Shown here one piece after another: positions 17,878-26,179 of a stretch of DNA of 34,201 nucleotides. A program made the position numbers and the translations under genes. The notes under the pieces are model-generated. The model worked only from the letters and a program-made list of their open reading frames with translations. It was not told where the DNA came from and made no database searches. The first letter of the stretch is position 1. Every line of letters starts with the position of its first letter. Origin of the DNA: Bacteroidales bacterium (GTDB lineage Bacteria > Bacteroidota > Bacteroidia > Bacteroidales > UBA932); NCBI GenBank assembly GCA_024401975.1, contig JAKSKB010000011.1, forward strand, positions 1 through 34,201, in the 5' to 3' direction.

Positions 17878-20270
17878 CACAATTCGAATCCGACAGAAGC
17901 CGAAACGGTCCATTGGGTCATAAGTGAGTTCCACCCGGTCTCAATCATCAGCGGGCCGAAAAAGGCATCATATCCGACCCTGACTCCTGCCTGCGCACAG
18001 ATTCCGTCCATTACGGTAATCTGCTCCCCCAGTGTGGCGGCATCCTTGAAAATGCCGGCCGGCAGCGATGCGTAGAATTTCTTCCACACCCTGACCCTTG
18101 GTTCCAGCGTCAGGGATGAGAACACTTTGTCGAAGGCAACCGGATTAAGGATTCCGAGCAAGGGCAGCTGTTGCTCGAAATACCTTCCCCTCATATCCCC
18201 TCCGGCGTAATTGCAGTCAACCGTAGAGGGTGTCCCTGAAGAAAACAGCATACGGGTGTCGAAATTCAGCAGGAATGCGAATCGAGAGTCTCCACCAAAC
18301 GCCGCCCTGACGTTGATGTCGGCAGCGTGGAAATTGCCCTGATAGAGCGGTTCGGCTCCGGCAAAGGCCCATCTGTAGCCCACTCTGAAATCCACTCCCC
18401 GCGTCGGGAATGCCTTGTTGTCCATAGTGTAAGCCCCGCCTTCAACAAAAACCGAAGCCTTGCTCTCCTTGTGCCGGTCCACGTCCGGATTCGTGGCGGC
18501 ATTCACGGCAGCATTTGTCCATACGTTGTAGAACTTGTTGTAGTCATACCGCACCCCCACTTTCCAGTCGAATATCCGCGTCGTCATATTGGAAAGGTAC
18601 AGTTTCGCTCCCAGATTGCACATCGACACAGAATATCCGTCTCCGAGGGAGTTGAACGAGAATTGAGGCCTGTATCCCGAAATCTCCGCATTGAAAGTGG
18701 GAAGGAAGGGAGTGTCATAGGCATATCTGACAGTCGCGCCAAAATTCTTTCCGAGCCGCAGGGTTATATCCAGCTTCGAGCCCGTAAGCTTGTATGCATA
18801 AAGACCGAAATTCACGCACAGGGCCACAAAATCCTGGGTGTCCACCCTGGCCCCCATACCGAACCTGTGTATAGGGCCCTTGGTGCAGTGGAAACACAAC
18901 TCATACCCGCTGCCGTCCTCCAGAAGCTCGTACATTATATCTTTGAAAGCCCCGGTAGCGTACAAGCGGTGCAAGGCAGTCTTCAATTCGCCCGCCCCGA
19001 CAGAGTCTCCGGCCTTTATCGGAATGCGTTTCATCAGATATTCCGCTTCCTCATCCAGGATGCCTTCGAAACGTATTCCGGAGAGCCGCAGCCGTTCGTT
19101 ATGCACGTCTATGGCCGCAGGCGACTGAAGAGAGTGCTTCCGGCCAGCCATAAGAGTACGCACGCCGGCAAGTTGACCGGATACGCCTTTCGCGGCCTCG
19201 TATCCGCGTTCCATCATTATCTCTATATTCTTCTCACTGAAACTGAGCATATTGTACCCGTCGAGATTCGGCTTGATGAAGATGTCCGTCCTATCCACGT
19301 TCTTGTCGAAGGCCGGCTGGCCGAGCATACCCACGGCCTGCATCACGATATCGGCGATGTTGTTGACCTCCTCATAGTCCTTGCCCCTGTCAGAAAGGTC
19401 CACTCCGATTATTATGTCGGCACCGGTGGCTATGGCAATATCCGTCGGAAAGTTGTTGCGGGTACCTCCGTCCATCAGAATCATCCCGTCAGTCCGCACC
19501 GGGTCGAAAAGCCCGGGAATGGACATCGTGGAGCGCAAGGCCAGAATCAATGAACCGGAAGTCCAGTTTTTCGCCTTGCCGGATACAAGATCCGAAGCCA
19601 CGCACATAAAAGGTATCGGCATTTCGGAAAAATCGATGTCGCTCTGGTACCCCACTGACCGGCTGCTGAAAATTTCATAGACATTGAGACCGGAAACGTA
19701 TCCCGAAGGCAGACTGCTGAGCAGCCTGTCATTGCCGGCTCCCAATCTCACCCCGCTTCCCGATTTTTCGGATTTGAAATCCCGCTTTCTATACTTGAAC
19801 GGCATCGAAAACGCGAACTTGTTGAAATACATATTGTCCGAGTAGGAGATATGGCTGTTGTCCAACTCGTCGGCGAGAAGCTCATCCCAATCCGCCGTCG
19901 TGAAAATCGTGCGTATATCCCCTGACTTGTAGCCCAATGCATACAGTCCTCCGACAAGCCCTCCCATACTTGTCCCCACGATGAAATCGATGGGGATGTC
20001 CTGTTCTTCGAGATATTTCAAGACGCCCACGTGGGCAGCGCCTTTCGCGCCTCCTCCGCTGAGTACAAGCGCGACCGTGGGGCGACAAACCTTTATGGAA
20101 TCCATCTTGCTCCGATATTTCAGAAGCGCCAGGGAATCGGCGACGGGGTCGATGCTCTCCGCCGAAAGATGCAGGGCGTCACTTCCGGCACGGACCGGAA
20201 CCGAAAAACAAAGGGAAGCGGCCGCCGCCAGCAGCATCATCGTCAAAGCAATCGGAAGAAATCTTTTCAT
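17877..20270 (-). CDS. Patatin-like phospholipase with C-terminal outer-membrane barrel
   Basis: A 797-residue exported protein resembling PlpD-type autotransporters: a patatin lipase domain, a POTRA-like domain and a 16-strand Omp85-like barrel. The start is ATG 20270 (MKRFLPIALTMMLLAAAASL), giving a signal peptide; the longer frame would begin with TTG. Patatin features, numbered from ATG 20270: oxyanion motif LSGGGAKGAAHVG near 70-82, nucleophile Ser101 in GTSMGG and catalytic Asp267 in MDGGTRNNFP. Residues about 390-475 look POTRA-like (FEGILDEEAEYLMKRIPIKA and ALHRLYATGAFKDIMY). Alternating beta-strands run to the C-terminus, which ends in SASVGFEL with the usual terminal aromatic pattern of barrels. 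It follows rlmN by 5 bases and is coupled to recX. Confidence 0.9.
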   Translation of the reverse strand: MKRFLPIALTMMLLAAAASLCFSVPVRAGSDALHLSAESIDPVADSLALLKYRSKMDSIKVCRPTVALVLSGGGAKGAAHVGVLKYLEEQDIPIDFIVGTSMGGLVGGLYALGYKSGDIRTIFTTADWDELLADELDNSHISYSDNMYFNKFAFSMPFKYRKRDFKSEKSGSGVRLGAGNDRLLSSLPSGYVSGLNVYEIFSSRSVGYQSDIDFSEMPIPFMCVASDLVSGKAKNWTSGSLILALRSTMSIPGLFDPVRTDGMILMDGGTRNNFPTDIAIATGADIIIGVDLSDRGKDYEEVNNIADIVMQAVGMLGQPAFDKNVDRTDIFIKPNLDGYNMLSFSEKNIEIMMERGYEAAKGVSGQLAGVRTLMAGRKHSLQSPAAIDVHNERLRLSGIRFEGILDEEAEYLMKRIPIKAGDSVGAGELKTALHRLYATGAFKDIMYELLEDGSGYELCFHCTKGPIHRFGMGARVDTQDFVALCVNFGLYAYKLTGSKLDITLRLGKNFGATVRYAYDTPFLPTFNAEISGYRPQFSFNSLGDGYSVSMCNLGAKLYLSNMTTRIFDWKVGVRYDYNKFYNVWTNAAVNAATNPDVDRHKESKASVFVEGGAYTMDNKAFPTRGVDFRVGYRWAFAGAEPLYQGNFHAADINVRAAFGGDSRFAFLLNFDTRMLFSSGTPSTVDCNYAGGDMRGRYFEQQLPLLGILNPVAFDKVFSSLTLEPRVRVWKKFYASLPAGIFKDAATLGEQITVMDGICAQAGVRVGYDAFFGPLMIETGWNSLMTQWTVSASVGFEL

Positions 20271-20275
20271 AGCAG

Positions 20276-21319
20276 TCAATCTTTGATGGTCTGCCGTCCG
20301 GCAAGCAGGCCGCAGGCAGCCAGAATATCCTCCCCCCTCGATGCCCTTATGGTGCAGGTGACGCCGTGCGAAGACAGACGATCCCTGAATCTTTCCATCA
20401 CCACGTCAGGGGGACACTCATAGGGAAAATCCGGTATCTTGTGAAATCTTATAAGGTTCACGCGGCACTCCATCCCCGAAAGGAGGCGTATGAGCGCGTC
20501 GGCGTGACGCTTGTCATCGTTGAAGCCCGCAAACATCGTGTATTCGAAACTCACGCGTCTCTGTCCGCTGAAATCATATTGTCTCAAAAGTTCTATGATT
20601 CGCGCTGCAGGCCACACCTTCTGCGCAGGCATCATCTCCAGACGCTCATCAGAGAAGGGATTGTGCAGACTGACAGCCAGATGGGACCGGAATCCGTCAA
20701 GGTAGCGTTTCAACCCTGGCAAGACTCCTATAGTGCTGAGGGTTATGCGCTTCGGGCTCCAGGCGAACCCCCATTCGGAAGTCAGCGCCGTCAGTGCCCT
20801 GAATACGGCATCGGCATTGTCCAGAGGCTCCCCCATCCCCATAAACACGGCATTGGTAAGTTCTCCGGCCTCGTCCACCGACAGAAACTGGTTGAGGATG
20901 TCGGATACTGACAGATTGCCGTGAAAGCCCTGCCTTCCTGTCATACAGAATCGGCATCCCATCCTGCATCCCGCCTGAGAAGATACGCAGAGCGTCTTGC
21001 GCTCGCCGTCGGGTATCATCACGGCCTCTATGAAAGACTCCCCGCAGGAGGACACCCCGGGACAGCTGACCTTGAAAAGGTATTTTTTAGTTCCGTCACA
21101 GGAAACGGACACAGCCGCCGGGGCGGAAATCCCTACACTGAAGGTGGCCGAAAGCGTCTGCCGCGCCGCCTTGGATATGTTGGTCATCTCATCGAAAGAA
21201 CGGGCGCCTGACACATACATCCAACGCGCCAGCTGCGAACCGGTAAATGCGGGCAATCCCAGAGAGACAGCCGCCGCCCTGAGTTCTTCCGGAGTCTTTC
21301 CCAGGAGATTCTCTTTCAT
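20276..21319 (-). CDS. rlmN: Dual-specificity RNA methyltransferase RlmN
   Basis: A radical-SAM enzyme that methylates C2 of A2503 in 23S rRNA and A37 in some tRNAs. From ATG 21319 (MKENLLGKTPEELRAAAVSL) it is 347 aa, the family norm. The 4Fe-4S motif CRMGCRFC gives Cys118, Cys122 and Cys125. MGMGEPLDNADAV, STIGVLPGL and SLHNPFSDERLEMMP follow in the expected order, and the second catalytic cysteine is in GVTCTIRASRGEDI near the C-terminus. An upstream in-frame ATG at 21397 is rejected because a -7 promoter box lies between it and ATG 21319. The -7 box ends only 5 bases before the ATG, so the message is probably leaderless. Confidence 0.94.
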   Translation of the reverse strand: MKENLLGKTPEELRAAAVSLGLPAFTGSQLARWMYVSGARSFDEMTNISKAARQTLSATFSVGISAPAAVSVSCDGTKKYLFKVSCPGVSSCGESFIEAVMIPDGERKTLCVSSQAGCRMGCRFCMTGRQGFHGNLSVSDILNQFLSVDEAGELTNAVFMGMGEPLDNADAVFRALTALTSEWGFAWSPKRITLSTIGVLPGLKRYLDGFRSHLAVSLHNPFSDERLEMMPAQKVWPAARIIELLRQYDFSGQRRVSFEYTMFAGFNDDKRHADALIRLLSGMECRVNLIRFHKIPDFPYECPPDVVMERFRDRLSSHGVTCTIRASRGEDILAACGLLAGRQTIKD

Positions 21320-21324
21320 CAGGA

Positions 21325-21332
21325 CAAAAATA
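21325..21332 (-). promoter_or_regulatory. Bacteroidetes -7 box for rlmN (apparently leaderless)
   Basis: Reads TATTTTTG on the minus strand, an exact TAnnTTTG match, with only TCCTG between it and the ATG at 21319. The usual distance from this box to the transcription start puts the start at or within a base or two of the A of the ATG. Confidence 0.55.
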
Positions 21333-21366
21333 AAGAAATTTTCATCGAAAATCCATCGTTTTTTTG

Positions 21367-21374
21367 TATTTTTG
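21367..21374 (+). promoter_or_regulatory. Bacteroidetes -7 box for the susCD operon
   Basis: Reads TATTTTTG on the plus strand, 26 bases before the susC ATG at 21401, implying a leader of about 20 bases. It lies opposite the rlmN box in an 81-base divergent gap. No operator-like repeat or binding site for a hybrid two-component or ECF regulator was recognised. Confidence 0.55.
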
Positions 21375-21400
21375 CACCGCGCATTCAAATCATTCATTCT

Positions 21401-24172
21401 ATGAAGAAATTAAAACTTTCATTGACCCTCGCATCGTGTTGCCTGGCGACAACCCTGTCGGCACAAGGCATCCCGGCCGGGGACTCCACTTTCACACTGA
21501 CAACAATTGCGGAAGTGACCGTCAAGGGTGAGGACATCACCCGACTCAGCACCGTCTCCGCAACCGGAGCCCTGCAGGGCCAAGTACCCGGAGCGACCAT
21601 CATCCAGAATTCCGCACAGCCGGGAATGGGATACAATATCAACATCCGCGGTATCGGCACATTCGGCGACTCCAACCCCCTCTACGTCATTGACGGAATT
21701 GCGGGCGGAAGCCTCGAGGCCCTCAACCCCGCCGACATCGAGTCGGTCGAGATTCTGAAGGACGGGGCGTCCACGGCACTCTGGGGTATCCGAGGCGGAA
21801 ACGGCGTAGTTCTGGTAACCACCAAACGCGGCGGGGGAGGCCGCACCAAAGTATCGTATGACGGCTTCTACGGATGGCAGAACGTCTCCAAGATGCCCTC
21901 CATGACGACAGCCCAGGACTATATGATTCTGATCAACGAAAGAGGATTCAACGAATCGGGGGCCCTGATCAACTGGGAGAATCTGCTTCCGGAAAATCTC
22001 TACAACGCCATCCGGAACGGGCAGAGCACGAACTGGCTCAACGAGGTCTATAAGAAGGGCGCCCCAACCACCAACCATACCGTCAACGTAAGCGGCGGCC
22101 AAAAGGGGCACACCTACTCCGTAGGTCTCTCCTACACAGGCCAGGACGGCATCATCAGGCCGGAGAGTTCCTCCTTCAGGCGTTTCAACCTCCGAGTCAA
22201 CACCGACAACGTGGCCATACGCAGCAAGCGGGGCCTGGATATTCTCACAATCGGCGAGACCCTCAACCTGAACTACAACAAGAGGCACACACTTGCCGAA
22301 GGTGACAGGAACTGGAACTCGATACGCAACTACCTGAGCGCCTGCCCGCTGCTTCCCGTTTACGGTGAAGACGGCAGCTTCTTCGACGCCGCCGCGCGCG
22401 AGGCAAGCGGCTGGAACTTCGGTACTGACGAAACTGCAATGCATCCCATCCTCATCGACAACAATACCGCGATGGGGCTCAATTCAAGCACCAACCTCAA
22501 CATTCAGGGCAGCTTCTACATCCAGCTCCAGCCCATAAAGGGACTCAAGCTGAAGTCCACGGCCGGCTACCTGCTTTCGACGGGCGAGACCACCACCGAG
22601 GAGAAGGTTTACCGCGTCAATGAAAAATACTTCAACGACGAGGCTTCCACCACAAAGACAACCTTCAACAACCGGAACCGCTCCTGGGAGAACACCCTTT
22701 CCTACGATTGCACGATTGCCTCGAAGCACAACCTGGGCGCCCTCGTCGGCATGTCAGCCGAGAAGTGGACGCTGCACGAAACCCCGGGGATTCTCCTCGC
22801 ATACTTCGCGAACCTCCACTACAACTACGACAACAGGTACACAATCTCCGCCACATATCGCACTGACGGCTCATCCTACTTAAAGAAAGACCACCGTTGG
22901 ATGTCCTTCCCTTCGGTATCCGCAAGCTGGACAATATCGAACGAGCGCTGGATGAAACCGGTCAAGGACTGGTTCAGTCTTCTGAAGCTCCGTGCATCCT
23001 GGGGCGTCAGTGGCAACCTCAATACCGCCAACATACTCAACTACAACGCCTTCGCTTTCAATGCCGCCGGCTATACCTTCGGCAACAAGGCCTCCGACAG
23101 CACGAGCGCTTTCATCAACAGCATCGAAAACGGCGACCTTACCGGCGAGACCTCCAAACAGTTCAACGTCGGCATTGACGTCAGGTTCTTCGACTCTCGT
23201 CTCGGCCTGAGCATCGACGGCTACCACAGGACGTCGAGTGACTGCATAATCCCCGTTTCAGACCCTACGGCACTCGGGACGCTTACCACTTACCTGAACA
23301 GCGGTGAAATCCGCAACGCGGGTATTGAATATGCCATCGACTGGGGCAAGTACACGGGCGACTTCCAGTACGGCATCAAACTCAACGGGGCCTGGAACAG
23401 GAACGAAGTCGTGCGCATCGGGACTGCCGACCGGATTCTTCACGGAGCGAAGGACGTGCTGAGCGACAATACCGGCGAAATCTACCGTTCGATGGTCGGC
23501 CAGCCCGTAGGCGTCTTCTACGGCTACAAGACCCTCGGCGTATTCCAGAATCACGACGAGATAGTCAACTATCCGGGTGTCAAATTTGACGACACCATAC
23601 CCGGAGAACTCATCTATGCCGATATCAACGGTGACGGCATCCTCAACGAAGAGGACCGTACGGTGCTGGGCAAGTCCCACCCGGACGTTACCACCGGCAT
23701 CAACCTCTGGTTCGCATACAAGGGCCTCGACCTGAGCATCAGCGGCTACGGCGCTTTCGGTCAGCAGATTGTCGCCTCCTACAGCGCATTCACCGAGAAC
23801 CAGACGGCCAACTTCACCTCCGATATGCTCGACCGCTGGTGCGGTGAAGGGACCTCCAACACCCTCCCCCGCCTCGGCTACGGCTTCAACAGGAACTGGG
23901 GCCGGGTCTCCGACCTCCTTGTCCAGGACGGAAGCTATTTCAGGCTCTCCAACATCACCCTCGGGTATGACTTCAAACATCTTATCAGGAACGACGTGAT
24001 AAGCCGCTGCCGCCTCTATGTCGCAGCCCGGAACCTCGCGACCCTGACCAAGTACAGGGGGGCGGACCCCGAACTCAACTACAGCGCGGGCGAAAGCTGG
24101 ATGCAGGGCATCGACCTGGGCTCCTATCCGACCGCAAAAACGTTCCTTGTAGGTATTAACCTTTCATTCTAG
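21401..24172 (+). CDS. SusC/RagA-type TonB-dependent outer-membrane transporter, no N-terminal extension domain
   Basis: A 923-residue outer-membrane glycan or peptide importer driven by TonB. After a signal peptide (about 1-21, ending LSAQ) the sequence goes almost directly into the plug: ATGALQGQVPGATIIQN near 54-70, NINIRGIGTFGDSNPLYVIDG near 78-98 and VEILKDGASTALWGIRGGNG near 115-134. The barrel runs to the C-terminus, with a conserved NLATLTKYRGADPE region and an end in INLSF. The roughly 80-residue carboxypeptidase-regulatory-like domain that usually opens SusC proteins is absent, so the protein is shorter than the usual 1000 or so residues. A short AEVTVKG segment near residue 37 could serve as the TonB box. 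susD follows after 6 bases. Confidence 0.93.
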   Translation: MKKLKLSLTLASCCLATTLSAQGIPAGDSTFTLTTIAEVTVKGEDITRLSTVSATGALQGQVPGATIIQNSAQPGMGYNINIRGIGTFGDSNPLYVIDGIAGGSLEALNPADIESVEILKDGASTALWGIRGGNGVVLVTTKRGGGGRTKVSYDGFYGWQNVSKMPSMTTAQDYMILINERGFNESGALINWENLLPENLYNAIRNGQSTNWLNEVYKKGAPTTNHTVNVSGGQKGHTYSVGLSYTGQDGIIRPESSSFRRFNLRVNTDNVAIRSKRGLDILTIGETLNLNYNKRHTLAEGDRNWNSIRNYLSACPLLPVYGEDGSFFDAAAREASGWNFGTDETAMHPILIDNNTAMGLNSSTNLNIQGSFYIQLQPIKGLKLKSTAGYLLSTGETTTEEKVYRVNEKYFNDEASTTKTTFNNRNRSWENTLSYDCTIASKHNLGALVGMSAEKWTLHETPGILLAYFANLHYNYDNRYTISATYRTDGSSYLKKDHRWMSFPSVSASWTISNERWMKPVKDWFSLLKLRASWGVSGNLNTANILNYNAFAFNAAGYTFGNKASDSTSAFINSIENGDLTGETSKQFNVGIDVRFFDSRLGLSIDGYHRTSSDCIIPVSDPTALGTLTTYLNSGEIRNAGIEYAIDWGKYTGDFQYGIKLNGAWNRNEVVRIGTADRILHGAKDVLSDNTGEIYRSMVGQPVGVFYGYKTLGVFQNHDEIVNYPGVKFDDTIPGELIYADINGDGILNEEDRTVLGKSHPDVTTGINLWFAYKGLDLSISGYGAFGQQIVASYSAFTENQTANFTSDMLDRWCGEGTSNTLPRLGYGFNRNWGRVSDLLVQDGSYFRLSNITLGYDFKHLIRNDVISRCRLYVAARNLATLTKYRGADPELNYSAGESWMQGIDLGSYPTAKTFLVGINLSF

Positions 24173-24178
24173 TGAATT

Positions 24179-26020
24179 ATGAAAAAGACATTGAAATACA
24201 TATCGGCCATATTCCTTGCTTCGGCAGCAGCCGTATCCTGCGGCGACAGGTTCCTTGAAACCGAAGGTCCCGCATACTCCGACGCAAATTTCCCCGCAAC
24301 AGTCGAGGATGTATGTCAGATGGTAACCGGCGTCTATTCGTCCCTTTATTCCGCCTACAACGACTGCGGCGCGGCAACCTGGTTCGTTTACTCCAACATC
24401 GTCTCCGACGAGGAGCTCGGCGGTGGCGGCGGCAATGACCTGGACGTACAGGCGATGGACCGTATGCTCTATAACGACAGGGACTTCTTCGCCCCGTTCT
24501 GGAGATACTGCTATGAGGGAATCAACCGCGCTAACCGGGTTATCGACTACATCGACAACGTGACCTGGGATAACAATGAAGATCTCCGCAGCCAGTGCCT
24601 GGGCGAGGCCCGTTTCCTGCACGCATACTTCTACTTTATGCTCACCCAGATGTTCGGAGACGTCCCTCTCCTTACCGCCTCCTACATAACCGAAGAGATG
24701 CTGCCCCCGGCAAGCGCCGAAGAGGTCATCTATCCCTATATCATAAGCGAACTGGAAGCGGCAAGGAATCTGCTGCCACCCACGTCTTATTCCGGTGCCG
24801 ACCCGAACTGCGGCCACGTAACAAAATATACCGCAGAGGCCCTTATGGCAAGGGTAGCGATGTTCTACTGGGGATTCTACAAACATATAACAGAATTGGT
24901 GACAGCAGGCGGCCAACAAATTCAACTTGTGGAATTTGAAGGTTGTTATGGCGGGGTTCGCTCAACGGACGACATAGTCGCAGCTCTTAAGGATATTGTT
25001 GCCAGCGGAAAATTCGGACTTCTTGAAGATTTCCGTTCCCTCTGGCCCTACTCCAACAGGGCTCTCTGGGATTGCACTAAGGAGAATGAGTGGACGCCCG
25101 GCAAAAGCTATATGTATATAGCTGATATGGACAGGGAAAACTGCTTCCACGAGAACGGCGACGATGACGCCTGCACCTCACGCGAGGTCCTCTTCTCCGT
25201 CCGCTGCAACACCACCCCCGGCAGGACCAACAACCTGACCTGCCTTTACGGCTTGCGCCAGCCCGGAGCCGACGGCATATTCCCCGCGAATACCGGACAG
25301 GGGTACGGCACGGTCAATCCCGGCTTATGGGATATGTGGACACAGGCGGAAAACAATCAGTCTATGTCTTATACGGATATACGCAAACTGGGCTCCATCT
25401 TTGACCTCAGAGACGAACTTGCCGGATACACATTCGGCTACGACAACGCCATGGAGGAAGCAGGCTACGCCCAGAAGAAGATTCAGACGATTCAAAGTTA
25501 CATCGGAGACAAACTGTTCCTCAACGCGATGTCTTCGGGCTATTACTACGGCGACGGCACGACCGACCTCGGCCTCAGGAACAATCCTACCGACATCATA
25601 CTCCTGCGCTATTCCGACGTGCTTCTTATGATTACCGAACTAACGGGAGATCCAAGTTATATGAATCAGGTTCAGAGGCGGTCAGGTGTGCCCGAAACCG
25701 CGTATTCGCTTAAGGCCATGCAAGATGAACGTCTCTGGGAGTTTGCCTGCGAGGGTATCCGCTGGACGGATATGCGTCGTTGGAGCGGCAATGAAGGCGA
25801 GGCGAACTGCTACTGCGCAAAGTCTCTCCAAAACAACCAGAGCGGCAAGTACATCTACAATATGGGCCAGAAGGAGGTGCACAAGTACAACTATGCGGAA
25901 CGCTATGTCCAAACCGACGGGTTCCTCGACTACCCCGAGTCCGTGGTAACGGCTTCCGACGGCCGCATCCAGCACAAGGAAAGCTGGGGCGCTTCCGCTT
26001 ACTTCGACCGCTGTCGATAG
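24179..26020 (+). CDS. SusD/RagB-family substrate-binding lipoprotein
   Basis: A 613-residue surface lipoprotein that would cap the SusC barrel and capture the glycan. The signal ends at a lipobox with Cys21 (SAAAVSCGDRFLETEG). The family tetratricopeptide-like frame is visible in YCYEGINRANRVIDYID and LGEARFLHAYFYFMLTQMFG. DIILLRYSDVLLMITELTG near 470-490 and DERLWEFACEGIRWTDMRRW near 515-535 match the conserved C-terminal SusD region. The linker between the last two is shorter than usual. Substrate specificity cannot be read. It is followed 1 base after the stop by a hairpin, then a convergent glycosidase gene. Confidence 0.92.
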   Translation: MKKTLKYISAIFLASAAAVSCGDRFLETEGPAYSDANFPATVEDVCQMVTGVYSSLYSAYNDCGAATWFVYSNIVSDEELGGGGGNDLDVQAMDRMLYNDRDFFAPFWRYCYEGINRANRVIDYIDNVTWDNNEDLRSQCLGEARFLHAYFYFMLTQMFGDVPLLTASYITEEMLPPASAEEVIYPYIISELEAARNLLPPTSYSGADPNCGHVTKYTAEALMARVAMFYWGFYKHITELVTAGGQQIQLVEFEGCYGGVRSTDDIVAALKDIVASGKFGLLEDFRSLWPYSNRALWDCTKENEWTPGKSYMYIADMDRENCFHENGDDDACTSREVLFSVRCNTTPGRTNNLTCLYGLRQPGADGIFPANTGQGYGTVNPGLWDMWTQAENNQSMSYTDIRKLGSIFDLRDELAGYTFGYDNAMEEAGYAQKKIQTIQSYIGDKLFLNAMSSGYYYGDGTTDLGLRNNPTDIILLRYSDVLLMITELTGDPSYMNQVQRRSGVPETAYSLKAMQDERLWEFACEGIRWTDMRRWSGNEGEANCYCAKSLQNNQSGKYIYNMGQKEVHKYNYAERYVQTDGFLDYPESVVTASDGRIQHKESWGASAYFDRCR

Positions 26021-26021
26021 T

Positions 26022-26052
26022 CCTTTTCTTCCGGAAGTGTCGGCAGAAAAGG
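26022..26052 (+). terminator. Imperfect hairpin directly after susD
   Basis: Arms CCTTTTCT (26022-26029) and AGAAAAGG (26045-26052) pair perfectly over 8 bases. An inner CCG/CGG stem follows after one mismatch and closes a 7-base loop. It starts 1 base after the susD stop. No T tract follows, so it may be a terminator or a 3-prime stabilising structure. Confidence 0.5.
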
Positions 26053-26076
26053 GGCTGACTCTAATTAAGAAGCCGC

Positions 26077-26098
26077 AGGCTTGCCGTGAGGCAAGCCT
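26077..26098. repeat. Perfect 9-base inverted repeat with GTGA loop
   Basis: AGGCTTGCC (26077-26085), loop GTGA, GGCAAGCCT (26090-26098). It lies in the 159-base gap between the convergent susD and DUF5703 genes. It could be a bidirectional terminator for both or a REP-like dispersed element. Downstream, CAGCG/CGCTG and GTGTC/GACAC arms (26099-26110 with 26142-26152) allow a second, larger fold. I see no coding gene in 26021-26179. Confidence 0.5.
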
Positions 26099-26179
26099 CA
26101 GCGCCGTGTCGCAGTGAGCGAAATGAACATTGAGCCACGGAGACACCCGCTGGAACGCAGTGAAAGCGGCAAGCAGTTT

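Noticed and set aside
18327..19553. A 408-codon open frame antisense to the patatin gene
   Set aside because: Shadow of a well-supported gene; no promoter, no motif, and histidine/arginine-rich composition typical of antisense frames.
21320..21397. Longer RlmN start at 21397
   Set aside because: The -7 box lies within this extension, and family members start at about MKENLLGKT.
24179..26020. Patches of lower GC within susD as a sign of recombination
   Set aside because: The impression around 24880-25000 and 25620-25700 was by eye only, and the frame and family motifs run through unbroken.
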